A DNA stretch of 64,000 nucleotides from contig JAURQH010000050.1 of the NCBI GenBank assembly GCA_030836185.1, positions 186,001 through 250,000 of the forward strand. Reading direction: 5' to 3'. The stretch comes from Planctomycetota bacterium (GTDB lineage Bacteria > Planctomycetota > Planctomycetia > Planctomycetales > Planctomycetaceae). Position numbers and translations under genes: made by a program. Numbering within the stretch: the stretch's first letter is position 1; each line of letters begins with the position of its first letter. The notes under the pieces were generated by a model. That model ran no database searches. It saw only the letters and a program-made list of their open reading frames with translations, and was not told the origin of the DNA. This document shows, in pieces, positions 36,692 to 45,300 of this stretch.

Positions 36692-37120
36692 TCACTCAGC
36701 CGGAGCCGTTGCACAGGCGAAGTCGAGTCGTGTGGAAACCTTCCCCTCGACAGAGATTTTTCCGGTCATAAAGTACGCATTGGAAAGATTGTCGGTCAGT
36801 TCGACTTCGATATCGATGGTCTCTCCCGGCTTGACCATTTGGCGAAATTTGACGTTATTGATTCGTGTTGCCACGGGAACATCGCTTGTCGGCACTGGCT
36901 CGATTTTGGAGATCAGAATCGCTCCCGCCTGCAGAGCCGCTTCGCACTGCAATACTCCTGGGAAGACAGGATAATCGGGGAAATGCCCTTGAAAGACTGG
37001 CAACTCGGGATCGAGATAGGTTCGTGCGTGAATCGTCTTCTCATCTATGGAAATGACTTCGTCGATCCACAAAAAAGGAGCACGATGAGGGATCGCTTTT
37101 AAGATATCTTCACGGTCCAT
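36692..37120 (-). CDS. FabZ-like 3-hydroxyacyl-ACP dehydratase (hotdog fold)
   Basis: 142 residues from the ATG at 37120; an in-frame TTG at 37153 is less likely. FabZ-type active site: FQGHFPDYPVFPGVLQCEAALQAGA, with the catalytic His in GHFPDYPV and Glu in QCEAA. DREDILKAIPHRAPFLWIDEV is the typical N-terminus. It dehydrates 3-hydroxyacyl-ACP in fatty-acid synthesis or modifies lipid A-like substrates. Since fabI is elsewhere in the window and truB is adjacent, the genomic context does not decide the substrate. It may be translated with truB, whose stop is 39 bases upstream. Confidence 0.82.
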   Translation of the reverse strand: MDREDILKAIPHRAPFLWIDEVISIDEKTIHARTYLDPELPVFQGHFPDYPVFPGVLQCEAALQAGAILISKIEPVPTSDVPVATRINNVKFRQMVKPGETIDIEVELTDNLSNAYFMTGKISVEGKVSTRLDFACATAPAE

Positions 37121-37159
37121 TGCCGGGGGCTTTCCAATGTTTTGGGAGTTCAAGGGGCT

Positions 37160-38056
37160 TCACGGTTGTGTTGGAAAAACGTGTCGAGGCTTTAACAGAT
37201 CACTTTCTGCAATCGGTTCTGCCAGGCAGACAAGTTGGTCACTTTCATCATAGACGGCAATCGGTCCGCTGTCCTCCGTCAGAGATATTGATTCTGGCCT
37301 CAACAGCGGAACAAATTGTTTGCCATTCAGAATGTCTGTGTATTGTGACGTTTTTGTAATGGCGCGGGGAAGATGGCGAACGGCTTCTCCGGGTGGGACC
37401 AGATGTTCTTCGATCAATTCGTTCGTAAGCTGTTCGACAGACAAAGCATGATCAAGTTGAAATTCCCCAATGGCAGTCCGTGTCAGGTCGGTCATGTAGG
37501 CACCACACCCCAATGACTCTCCGAGGTCTCTCCCTAGCGAACGAATATAGGTTCCCGAACCACACACAATTTTCAGTGAAAATCTGGGAAAGGACCAATC
37601 TGTTAACTCCAGAGATTCGATAAAAACGGTTCTCGCATCCAGTTGGAAATCCTGATCTTGCCGAGCCAGATCATAGGCGCGTTTTCCGTTCACATGCACG
37701 GCTGAAAACCGGGGAGGGACTTGTTCGATATTCCCGAGAAACTGCGGCAACGACTCAGTCATGTCTTTGGCCGAAAGAGGGCCTGATTTTCCGGTCTCGG
37801 TGAGTTCGCCTTCACGATCACACGTCGTGCTGACCGTTCCCAGCTCAAATGTCCCCAAATAAGTCTTGGGGCGATCTTGGATGTATTGAATCAGCCGCGT
37901 GGCTTTACCGAGGCATAGGACCAGAACTCCCGTTGCGAAAGGATCGAGAGTCCCTGCATGTCCAACTTTCACTGGTCTGATCAATTTTTGCGCCCGATTG
38001 ACGGCATCTCGAGAGGTCATTCCCTCGGGTTTATTGAGATTGAGCAGACCGGCCAT
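37160..38056 (-). CDS. truB: tRNA pseudouridine(55) synthase
   Basis: Converts U55 in tRNA to pseudouridine. 298 residues. N-terminal NLNKPEGMTSRDAVNRAQK, the catalytic-Asp motif GHAGTLDPFATGVLVLCLGKATRL (Asp at position 38), and RTAIGEFQLDHA late in the sequence. Normal length for TruB; the C-terminal PUA-like part appears present (KQFVPLLRPESISL). Upstream is a 335-base gap with the divergent tadE-like gene. Confidence 0.94.
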   Translation of the reverse strand: MAGLLNLNKPEGMTSRDAVNRAQKLIRPVKVGHAGTLDPFATGVLVLCLGKATRLIQYIQDRPKTYLGTFELGTVSTTCDREGELTETGKSGPLSAKDMTESLPQFLGNIEQVPPRFSAVHVNGKRAYDLARQDQDFQLDARTVFIESLELTDWSFPRFSLKIVCGSGTYIRSLGRDLGESLGCGAYMTDLTRTAIGEFQLDHALSVEQLTNELIEEHLVPPGEAVRHLPRAITKTSQYTDILNGKQFVPLLRPESISLTEDSGPIAVYDESDQLVCLAEPIAESDLLKPRHVFPTQP

Positions 38057-38391
38057 TTTGGTTTTGTTCGCTGGTTGTGTATTGAGTGAAACGAGTCATC
38101 CGACATTGTTTCAAATTTTCAGCCCAAGTCGACCTTCCCGAAGGAAGCTCCATCAATGGAAACGGCGTATTAACTGATGAAGAATACGGAAGAACTGTGC
38201 AAAGTAGCACATGTTTTACGAGTGTGTCCCATCAAAAAATTTATTCAATCCTGTGAAATCTTCAATTTACGCACGTCACAGTAGAAACTTCCGACCTAGG
38301 TTCATTTATGTGAGTCTAAGTATTCTCACCTCCAAACTACCTCCCAGACTCAGGTGTTTCATAAAGAGTTACCAAATAAAGGTTTAATGTA
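38057..38391. other. Divergent intergenic region between truB and the Tad-like genes
   Basis: No gene seen. A small palindromic pair GTGAG...CTCAC lies near 38311-38330. The region must contain the promoters of truB and of the tadE-like operon, but no box pair stands out. AAAGG just before 38392 is the ribosome binding site of the tadE-like gene. Confidence 0.45.
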
Positions 38392-38844
38392 ATGAGAGCC
38401 GAGTTGTACCCTCCACTTATTTTCCCACATAAAGAGGGCAAATTCTCCACTCGGAAGGGGGCAACATTGGTAGAGTTTGCCTTCGTTGCGCCGCTTCTCT
38501 TCACTTTGATTTTTTCGATCATCGAGTTTAGCCGCATTCTGATGGTGCAAAATGCCGTCACCGATGGGGCAAGGGATGCTGCCCGAGAAGCTTCACTTGC
38601 AACCTCGCGAAATGCTTCCACGGTAGAGTCCAACCTGAGAGACCGTGTCTCCAAGTCTGTCCCAACAGGCACCGAGATGTCCGTGTCCGTGGTTCCTGCC
38701 GATCTGTCGCAGGCAAAGTCAGGTGACGAAGTGAGTGTACGGGTGGTATTGAGTTACAGCGATGTGAGTTGGGTTCCCGCGAGCCTGTTTAACATTTCGG
38801 GGAATTCTCAGTTGCGTGCCGAATCGCACATGGAACGAGAGTAG
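38392..38844 (+). CDS. TadE-family pseudopilin-like protein (copy 1)
   Basis: 150 residues. The TadE-type N-terminal motif follows a basic leader: RKGATLVEFAFVAPLLFTLIFSIIEFSRI (residues about 22-50), i.e. a prepilin-like hydrophobic helix with the conserved Glu. The rest is a small extracellular domain (SVVPADLSQAKSGDEVSVRV). Family role: minor pilin or pilus-assembly protein of Flp/Tad systems. The ATG at 38392 has AAAGG at good spacing. First gene of three on the plus strand. Confidence 0.85.
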   Translation: MRAELYPPLIFPHKEGKFSTRKGATLVEFAFVAPLLFTLIFSIIEFSRILMVQNAVTDGARDAAREASLATSRNASTVESNLRDRVSKSVPTGTEMSVSVVPADLSQAKSGDEVSVRVVLSYSDVSWVPASLFNISGNSQLRAESHMERE

Positions 38845-38883
38845 TGAATGATGACAGATTGTTAATCAAGAGATTTGAATACC

Positions 38884-39351
38884 ATGAAAAATCGCATTCC
38901 TGACAAACAGAAGAACAACCGACGCCAAGGGGTGGCAGCCGTAGAGCTTGCCTTGGCCCTTCCGTTGTTAGTTCTCATGATGTTGGGAACTATTGATTTA
39001 GGACAGTTTGTCAATGTAGGTCAGGTGATTAGTAATGCCTCCCGAGTTGGTGCCCGTAAGGCGGCTCTGTTCGACACGAAAACAGATTCTCAGGTCGAGA
39101 GTGAAGTGGTCAGTTATCTGAACAACTACTTCCCCAAACAGTCTGCAGCAACACTTCAAGGTGCAACGACGGTTTCTATCAGTCGAGCCGACGGAACTTC
39201 AGTTTCCGGGAATGCCTTGGGTTCAGTTCCAGAGGGTGAAAAACTCCAGGTCACCGTTCGTTTTAATTATGCCGCGACTCGTTGGATTCAGGGAATCACA
39301 AACCTGGATGGCAGATCGATCCAGGTGACAACCACCATTCGAAGAATGTAA
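38884..39351 (+). CDS. TadE/TadG-family pseudopilin-like protein (copy 2)
   Basis: 155 residues from the ATG at 38884 (a TTG at 38875 is less likely). N-terminal RQGVAAVELALALPLLVLMMLGTIDLGQFV resembles the first protein: positively charged leader, Glu-containing helix. The extracellular part includes SQVESEVVSYLNNYFP. Gap of 39 bases to the preceding gene and 44 to the next. Together the three make a Tad-like minor-pilin set. Confidence 0.82.
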   Translation: MKNRIPDKQKNNRRQGVAAVELALALPLLVLMMLGTIDLGQFVNVGQVISNASRVGARKAALFDTKTDSQVESEVVSYLNNYFPKQSAATLQGATTVSISRADGTSVSGNALGSVPEGEKLQVTVRFNYAATRWIQGITNLDGRSIQVTTTIRRM

Positions 39352-39395
39352 ATTTTCCGCAGGTCATCGGATCATTCGTATCTATGAGGTCAATC

Positions 39396-40553
39396 ATGCA
39401 GAAAACAGCATCTTCTCGACAACAATCGCATCACAAATCCGGTGCCGTCATTCCATTGCTGGCTATCTGTCTTGTTCCCCTGATGGGAATGTTGGCCTTC
39501 AGTATCGATTACGGGTTCTTGAGAGTCGTGAGCACAGACCTCCAGCGTTCTGCCGATGCGGCTTGTCTGGCCGCCGTCGTCGATCTTGTACCAAATCCCG
39601 ACGGGACACAAAACCTGGACATCGTGCGTGCTCGAGTTCGGGAATATGTGCAGAACAACATGTCCACAGCAACCGGAGGTATCTCGGGGTTTGTGGTACT
39701 CGATGCGGACATCGAAATTGGTAGGTACGACGAAAATACCATATATGACTCGGGGCCAGTGACTCTGCAACAAACGGGGATCATGGATGCCGTGCGTGTC
39801 ACCTTACGCCGTGATGGCTCAGCCAATGGAGAAGTCCCACTCTATTTTGCCAAAGTTCTAGGAGTAGATGAGAAACCAGTCACCGTCACAGCAACGGCCG
39901 TCTTACGCCGTGGTGTTGCCCTGAAAGGGGAAGGAGATATCCTTCCGTTTGCCTTACCGGAATCGTTCTGGGACACACTGGGCGACGGAGAGGAACTGAA
40001 TATCTACAACGACAACAAAATCGAAGACGGCTATGGAAATCAGGTCACTGTCTTAGATGCCTTGGGAAATTCCGTTCCCGGTAACTGGGGGACAGTCGAT
40101 ATTGGATTGGAGTCAAACAGTACACGCGATCTTTCTGATCAAATTATTCATGGACTCGATCAATCCGACTTGAATGCTCTTCAAGCCGATGGACGGATTC
40201 CAACAACGACCGAACTAAAAGCTCCTGTGAATTTCCAAGCGGAAACAGGGCTTTCAGTCGGGATGAAAGATGCTGTGCGACAAATACATGGGCAGACTCG
40301 AATCATTCCTATCTATGATACCGTTAATGGTGAATTTGTGGCGAACAGCGGGACAGGCAACAATGCCGAGTTCCATACGGTAAAATGGGGAGTCGTCGAG
40401 GTTGTTGATTCTCGCTGGAACGGGGACAAGAAGACCTGGATCCGCTCGATCAAAGCCTACACCTACGATGGTGCATTAGTTCCCAAAGAAGATCTTAGCG
40501 ACAAATCATCCGACTTTGAAAACGCCTTCGCTTCGCCCGTGTTGGTTCGATAA
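39396..40553 (+). CDS. TadG-like protein with N-terminal Tad domain
   Basis: 385 residues from the ATG at 39396, chosen for AGGT four bases upstream; an ATG at 39384 is also possible. N-terminal GAVIPLLAICLVPLMGMLAFSIDYGFL (about 16-42) is the Tad-domain hydrophobic helix, followed by STDLQRSADAACLAAVVDLVPNPDG (the adjacent helix of such proteins). The large extracellular domain then has VTLRRDGSANGEVPLYFAKVLG, typical of TadG-like proteins. A vWA domain, frequent in TadG, is not evident. The reading frame overlapping 39282 upstream is not supported. Confidence 0.82.
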   Translation: MQKTASSRQQSHHKSGAVIPLLAICLVPLMGMLAFSIDYGFLRVVSTDLQRSADAACLAAVVDLVPNPDGTQNLDIVRARVREYVQNNMSTATGGISGFVVLDADIEIGRYDENTIYDSGPVTLQQTGIMDAVRVTLRRDGSANGEVPLYFAKVLGVDEKPVTVTATAVLRRGVALKGEGDILPFALPESFWDTLGDGEELNIYNDNKIEDGYGNQVTVLDALGNSVPGNWGTVDIGLESNSTRDLSDQIIHGLDQSDLNALQADGRIPTTTELKAPVNFQAETGLSVGMKDAVRQIHGQTRIIPIYDTVNGEFVANSGTGNNAEFHTVKWGVVEVVDSRWNGDKKTWIRSIKAYTYDGALVPKEDLSDKSSDFENAFASPVLVR

Positions 40554-40562
40554 TGGTATTAT

Positions 40563-40670
40563 CGCGTCAACAGTGGACTGTTTTTCAAGGTGAATCACTA
40601 CGGAACCTTTGACGCGAGCGATAAAAAACAGGATCATGCAGCAGATTGTATCTGCACCCGACCATGATCC
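40563..40670 (+). promoter_or_regulatory. Structured intergenic region with nested palindromes
   Basis: CGCGTCAA (40563-40570) pairs with TTGACGCG (40609-40616). Next, GGATCATG (40631-40638) pairs with CATGATCC (40663-40670), ending exactly before the ATG at 40671, and encloses a smaller hairpin GCAGAT-TGT-ATCTGC (40641-40655). No ordinary ribosome binding site is visible in this leader. It could be a translational switch or a terminator/antiterminator; no known riboswitch class is recognised. Confidence 0.55.
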
Positions 40671-42269
40671 ATGATGATTGCCAAAACATCACATTCCGCT
40701 TCGTCTCCACCCTCCTCTGTGTGGTATTGGAACTTCGGAGCCATTGTCGTTTTTTGGACCGCCTATCTTGTCATTCAGGTTCCCGTTCCCGGCGTCAATG
40801 AGCCTCACTATCTCTGTAAGGCCAAGCATTTTTGGCAGCCGGGCTATTGCCGAGGAGATTTCTTTCTCGACTCGGCCAACACACACTATGTCTTTTACAC
40901 AGCCTTTGGCTGGCTCACATTGTTTTTTCCCTTGGGGACTGTCGCCATTGTCGGGCGAGTCATTTCGATCGGATTGTTGGCGGCAAGCTGGACATCATTG
41001 ACGCGGCGTGTTTCATCGGTGCAATGGGCGCCGGCAGGATCTGCGGCTCTCTTTCTCGGCCTGACCTCATTTCAGAATTTCTCCGGTGAGTGGATTGTCG
41101 GCGGTCTCGAATCCAAAGTGATCGCCTACGGCTCTCTTTTCTATGCCTGGAGTTGTCTGTTTGATCAAAAATGGTCTCTCGCAGCAATTTTAATGGGAGT
41201 GTCGATCAGCTTTCATCCCGTAGTGGCAGGTTGGGGACTGATCTCGACATGCTTGGGGACGGGTTTTTTCGTGTGGCAGAACGGAAGTGATGCTCTCAAT
41301 TTGTCCGCGAAGAAGTTCGGCCTTTGTTTCGTTTTGACACTGGTTTGTAGTCTGCCGGGATTGATACCGGCTCTGACAACACTCATGTCACCCATCAAGC
41401 GGGCTGATTTCGCTGACCAGTTACAGGTGTTTCGTCGTCTGGGGCATCACTTGAACCCCGTGCAGTTCCCAACTCAAGCCTATTGGGTTTATGGAGGTCT
41501 GCTACTTCTGTGGGGCATTCTCGTTTACCGTGAAGGCTCTCTTCGCAAGCAGAGCCAACACTCAGAAATGACAGTGAATCAACAGTTATGGCAGCGGATT
41601 GTTCTGGGAAGTTTATTAGTTGCCTTGGGCGGTCTCGCGGTTGGGTGGGGAAATCATTACGTCGGAAGCCCTGCGGTGAACCAGTTGCTTGTGAAACTGA
41701 TGAAGTTTTATCCCTTTCGACTGGCCGATGTTGTACTGCCACTCGCTGTCAGCCTGTTAATGATCAATTTGGCTCAAAGAGAAGGACAGATTGTTCGATG
41801 GCGAAGTGTCTCTCTGAAATTGTCCGGCCTGATAGCCGCGGCAACAGCGTTACTGCTGATACTTCCGAGTCGGAATGTCGACGGTTACTCCGCCTCGAAA
41901 ACAGAATCGTGGATTGATATCTGCCAATGGATCGAGGACAACGTCTCGAATGACGCGATTGTGCTGGCTCCTCGAAGTTCGGTGACGTTTCGTTGGTATT
42001 CTTCGCGTGCAGCGTATGTGACTTTCAAGGATTGCCCACAGGATGCGGCCGGGATTCTGGAATGGGATCGGCGTCTGAGCGTTTACAAAGACTGGGCATC
42101 GGAGTCATTTGAGAATGACAACCTATTCTCGGAAGACGAGTTACTCGAACTGGTCCAATTCACCCAGGCGACACATTTGCTGGTCAGTCGCATGGGGCCA
42201 TTCGAACGAGAACCAATCCATCGGAACGAGCATTACCGACTCTATGAACTTCCCAAACTTGAAGATTAG
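40671..42269 (+). CDS. Polytopic membrane protein, GT-C-like, unknown function
   Basis: 532 residues with about ten hydrophobic segments across the first 400 residues. The first outside loop has VNEPHYLCKAKHFWQPGYCRGDFFLDSANTHYVFY, with an acidic motif early in a loop, a feature of GT-C polyprenyl-phosphate-sugar glycosyltransferases and their relatives. A soluble C-terminal domain follows (WIEDNVSNDAIVLAPRSSVTFRWYSSRAAYVTFKDCPQDAAGILEW). It resembles planctomycete membrane proteins that I recall as DUF6798, but I am not sure. A start at the second ATG (40674) is equally possible. No partner gene identifies the substrate. Confidence 0.6.
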   Translation: MMIAKTSHSASSPPSSVWYWNFGAIVVFWTAYLVIQVPVPGVNEPHYLCKAKHFWQPGYCRGDFFLDSANTHYVFYTAFGWLTLFFPLGTVAIVGRVISIGLLAASWTSLTRRVSSVQWAPAGSAALFLGLTSFQNFSGEWIVGGLESKVIAYGSLFYAWSCLFDQKWSLAAILMGVSISFHPVVAGWGLISTCLGTGFFVWQNGSDALNLSAKKFGLCFVLTLVCSLPGLIPALTTLMSPIKRADFADQLQVFRRLGHHLNPVQFPTQAYWVYGGLLLLWGILVYREGSLRKQSQHSEMTVNQQLWQRIVLGSLLVALGGLAVGWGNHYVGSPAVNQLLVKLMKFYPFRLADVVLPLAVSLLMINLAQREGQIVRWRSVSLKLSGLIAAATALLLILPSRNVDGYSASKTESWIDICQWIEDNVSNDAIVLAPRSSVTFRWYSSRAAYVTFKDCPQDAAGILEWDRRLSVYKDWASESFENDNLFSEDELLELVQFTQATHLLVSRMGPFEREPIHRNEHYRLYELPKLED

Positions 42270-42278
42270 AGCGCGCAG

Positions 42279-42317
42279 AAAAAAACTCCCTATCGAACGT
42301 ATCGTCCGAAAGGGAGT
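42279..42317 (-). terminator. Intrinsic terminator after the sulfatase/heme fusion gene
   Basis: On the minus strand, ACTCCCT (from 42317-42311) pairs with AGGGAGT (42291-42285), extended by inner CG-rich pairs, and is followed by a seven-base T-run (A-run 42279-42285). It lies between the convergent genes ending at 42269 and 42344. Confidence 0.82.
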
Positions 42318-42343
42318 CATGAAATCTCGTGATGCTTCCACTT

Positions 42344-45300
42344 TTATTTCTTGAAGTACGGATGCTCTGGATCGCCTCGGGAGAGAAGATAGGCGAGAAG
42401 ATCGAGAATCTCGTCTTCGTTGAGTGTGTTCAATAATCCTGCCGGCATCATCGAGGATTTCGACGGAAACATCTCTTCGATCTTCTTACGATCCACGTTG
42501 GTCATTTTACCGGGATCCAACATGTTGGTAATGACGCGGAAATCGTCGCCGGCAAGATTGGCGATGCGTCCGATAATCACTTTTCCATCTGTCATGATAA
42601 ACTGGGTTGCCGCATATTGATCGCTGATTTCTTTATTCGGATCGAGCAGCGATTCAAGCATGTCTCGAGGGCTGAACCGTCCTCCCAGACCTGAGAGATC
42701 GGGACCGACAGCACCTCCTTCATTATTGAAGCGATGGCAGGCGTAACAGTTCGCAGCACCAAACATTCGCCGACCACGATCAAAGTCGCGTTCTTTTAGT
42801 TGACCGGGAACAAGCGGTGCTAAATGGTCCATGGTCCATTGTTTGACCACGGGACGATTTTCTTCCGCAAATGGATTCACATTCTTGGGAGGTGCCGCGT
42901 TCAGAACCTTTTCAAACTGTTTCATTTGTTCTGTTGAGAGTTTGGCAACGGCGTCCTTTTTGATGTTGTTCACAAAGATGCCGAAGCTGGCTCCTCCACC
43001 AAATCCTTGAGCTTTGGCAAACCAACCAAGAAATTGTTCTCGTAATTCAGGAGTCCAACCCGTTTTGAGATGCCGAAGGGATTTGGCATATGCAATTTGT
43101 TCTTCTTGAGTGGGAGCCGAGTTCAGCATAGCCACTCCAGCCGAAGCAGCATCCTCTGCTTCCAGATAAACGAGTAATTGTAAAAGTTCGATACGAAGCT
43201 CTGTTCCATTCACGGGGAGATAGGCATTAAATTTCTTACTCAAGGCGGCACGACCGGGGACATCGGGAGGCCCGAGTCGAGTAAAGGCGAGCGTATAGGT
43301 TCTCAGCAACTCCAATTTCTGTTGGTAATCGAGAGACGACCACTCGATCCGCTCTAATGCTTCCAGTACGCCCGGCAATAACTCTGGACGTGGCGGCATT
43401 GGCTCGTTCTTGCCGAGTTCTGGAATGGCCGGTGATTGCCCGTTAGCACGACAGTAAGCAATCAATGCAGTCATCGATGCTTGTGGACCTGTTTCAGACA
43501 GAGCTTTCTTGGTCCACGAGTCTACGGGTTGAAACTCAATCGCCACACGCGCCGCGTATCGCAAGAATCGATCTTCACTCCCGAGGTATGGCCACGCGGT
43601 TTCGACGGCTTTTGCGTCTTCATGGCCGTGAAAACTTTCCAGCATTTTTCGAGTTGCATGAGCTTCGGGAATGTTTTTGATATTCATGGGGGGGATCGCT
43701 TCAGTCGATTCGTTCCCTGAGTAGGTCACCCGATAAAGCCCCGACTGCACGCGCCGACCGCCGATTGTAAAGTACATCGCTCCATCCCCAGGATGGATGA
43801 TGACATCAGTTAATGGCAGCGGTGAACCGGTAATGAACTTTTCTTGTGTCGCTTTATAAGACGCACCATCTGGTTCCATGTGGACTGCGTAAAGAATCCC
43901 ATAACTCCAGTCAGCCGCGTAGTATGCTTTCTGGTATTTCTGAGGAAACTTGACGCCATAACCAAACGTGACACCTGTAGGAGATCCGGGACCAATATTA
44001 ATCGTCGGTGGGACGGAGTCCGCATAATATTCGGGGAACTTCGCACCGCTACTTCGCCAGCCAAACTCTCCGCCACTCACCACTTGAGAAATTCGGGTTG
44101 GGCGATACCAAGGAGTGTTCAAGTCCCATTCCATGTCGGCATCGTAGGTGAACAGATCGCCGAACATATTGACGGCTGCATCGAATTCGTTGCGGAATCC
44201 GGTCGTCATCAGTTCCCAGTTTTTTCCTTCGGGATCGATGCGAGCCACCCATCCACCGGGAGCCGGAACGCCGACCATAAAGCGGCCGATCACTCGATCC
44301 AGCAATTGATCTTCATTCCAAAGTGGTGGAACGCGAGTCGAATCATAGTTGGTGATTTTGGTTCCATTTCCACAAACGACGTAAAGTCCTTCTCCATCCG
44401 GCGTTTTCACGATGGCATGAGGCCCGTGTTCGCCGCGTCCGTTTAACTCACGCAGCATTTCAACCTTGTCGAGTTGATCGTCCTTGTCGGAATCCGTGAC
44501 TCGATACAAACCACTTTTGAATTTCCCACCCGTGTTGACCATGACATACAAACTGTCGAAGGCCCAAAGTAAGCCTTGTGCTTCTCCAATATCGACATTG
44601 ATCGGTTCAATCAAAAGTTCTTTGACCGACTTCGACAGATGGGGCAGAGTGACTCGGTAAAGCTTGCCGTATTGATCAGAAACGATCAGTCGTCCTTTGG
44701 GGTCGGTACACATATTGACCCACGATCCTTGCTCTTCTTTCGGGACAGTGTAAAGCAATTCAACATTGAATCCCTTTTTGATAATCATGTTCTCAATCGG
44801 CGTTGCGGTCGGTTCCCGCAACTTGACAACATTCACCAACGTCTCAGAATTCACTGAGGTCCAGGGACCAATACCGATCAGTCCTAACGAAACGGCATGC
44901 TTCCATTCGGCATCTTGATAGTTCGGGGCGTTCCAGTTTTTGGATGATTGGTTGGCGACTTTCCAGCTTTCGTCAGAGACCAATGTTTTTTGACCCTGAC
45001 TCCCAGTTTCAAGATCGAGCTTCAACAGAACGCCGGCAGCACTCGTCCCGTTTTTTCCTCGAACAGCAATGACGTTGCGTCCGGGTTTCAAATCATCAGA
45101 GAGGTCATGATAGGTCACCTGATCCCAGCCAATTGACTCACAAACCTGTTTCCCATTGAGAAATACCCGACACTCATCATCGCCGGTCACATACAAATTC
45201 CCGGTCGTTATTCGACCTTTGAGGGAAAACTCCTTGCGAAAATAGGCCTCTTCTCCATTACTGGCTGACTTCGATGTCCAAATCCAATGTGGCTTGGCAT

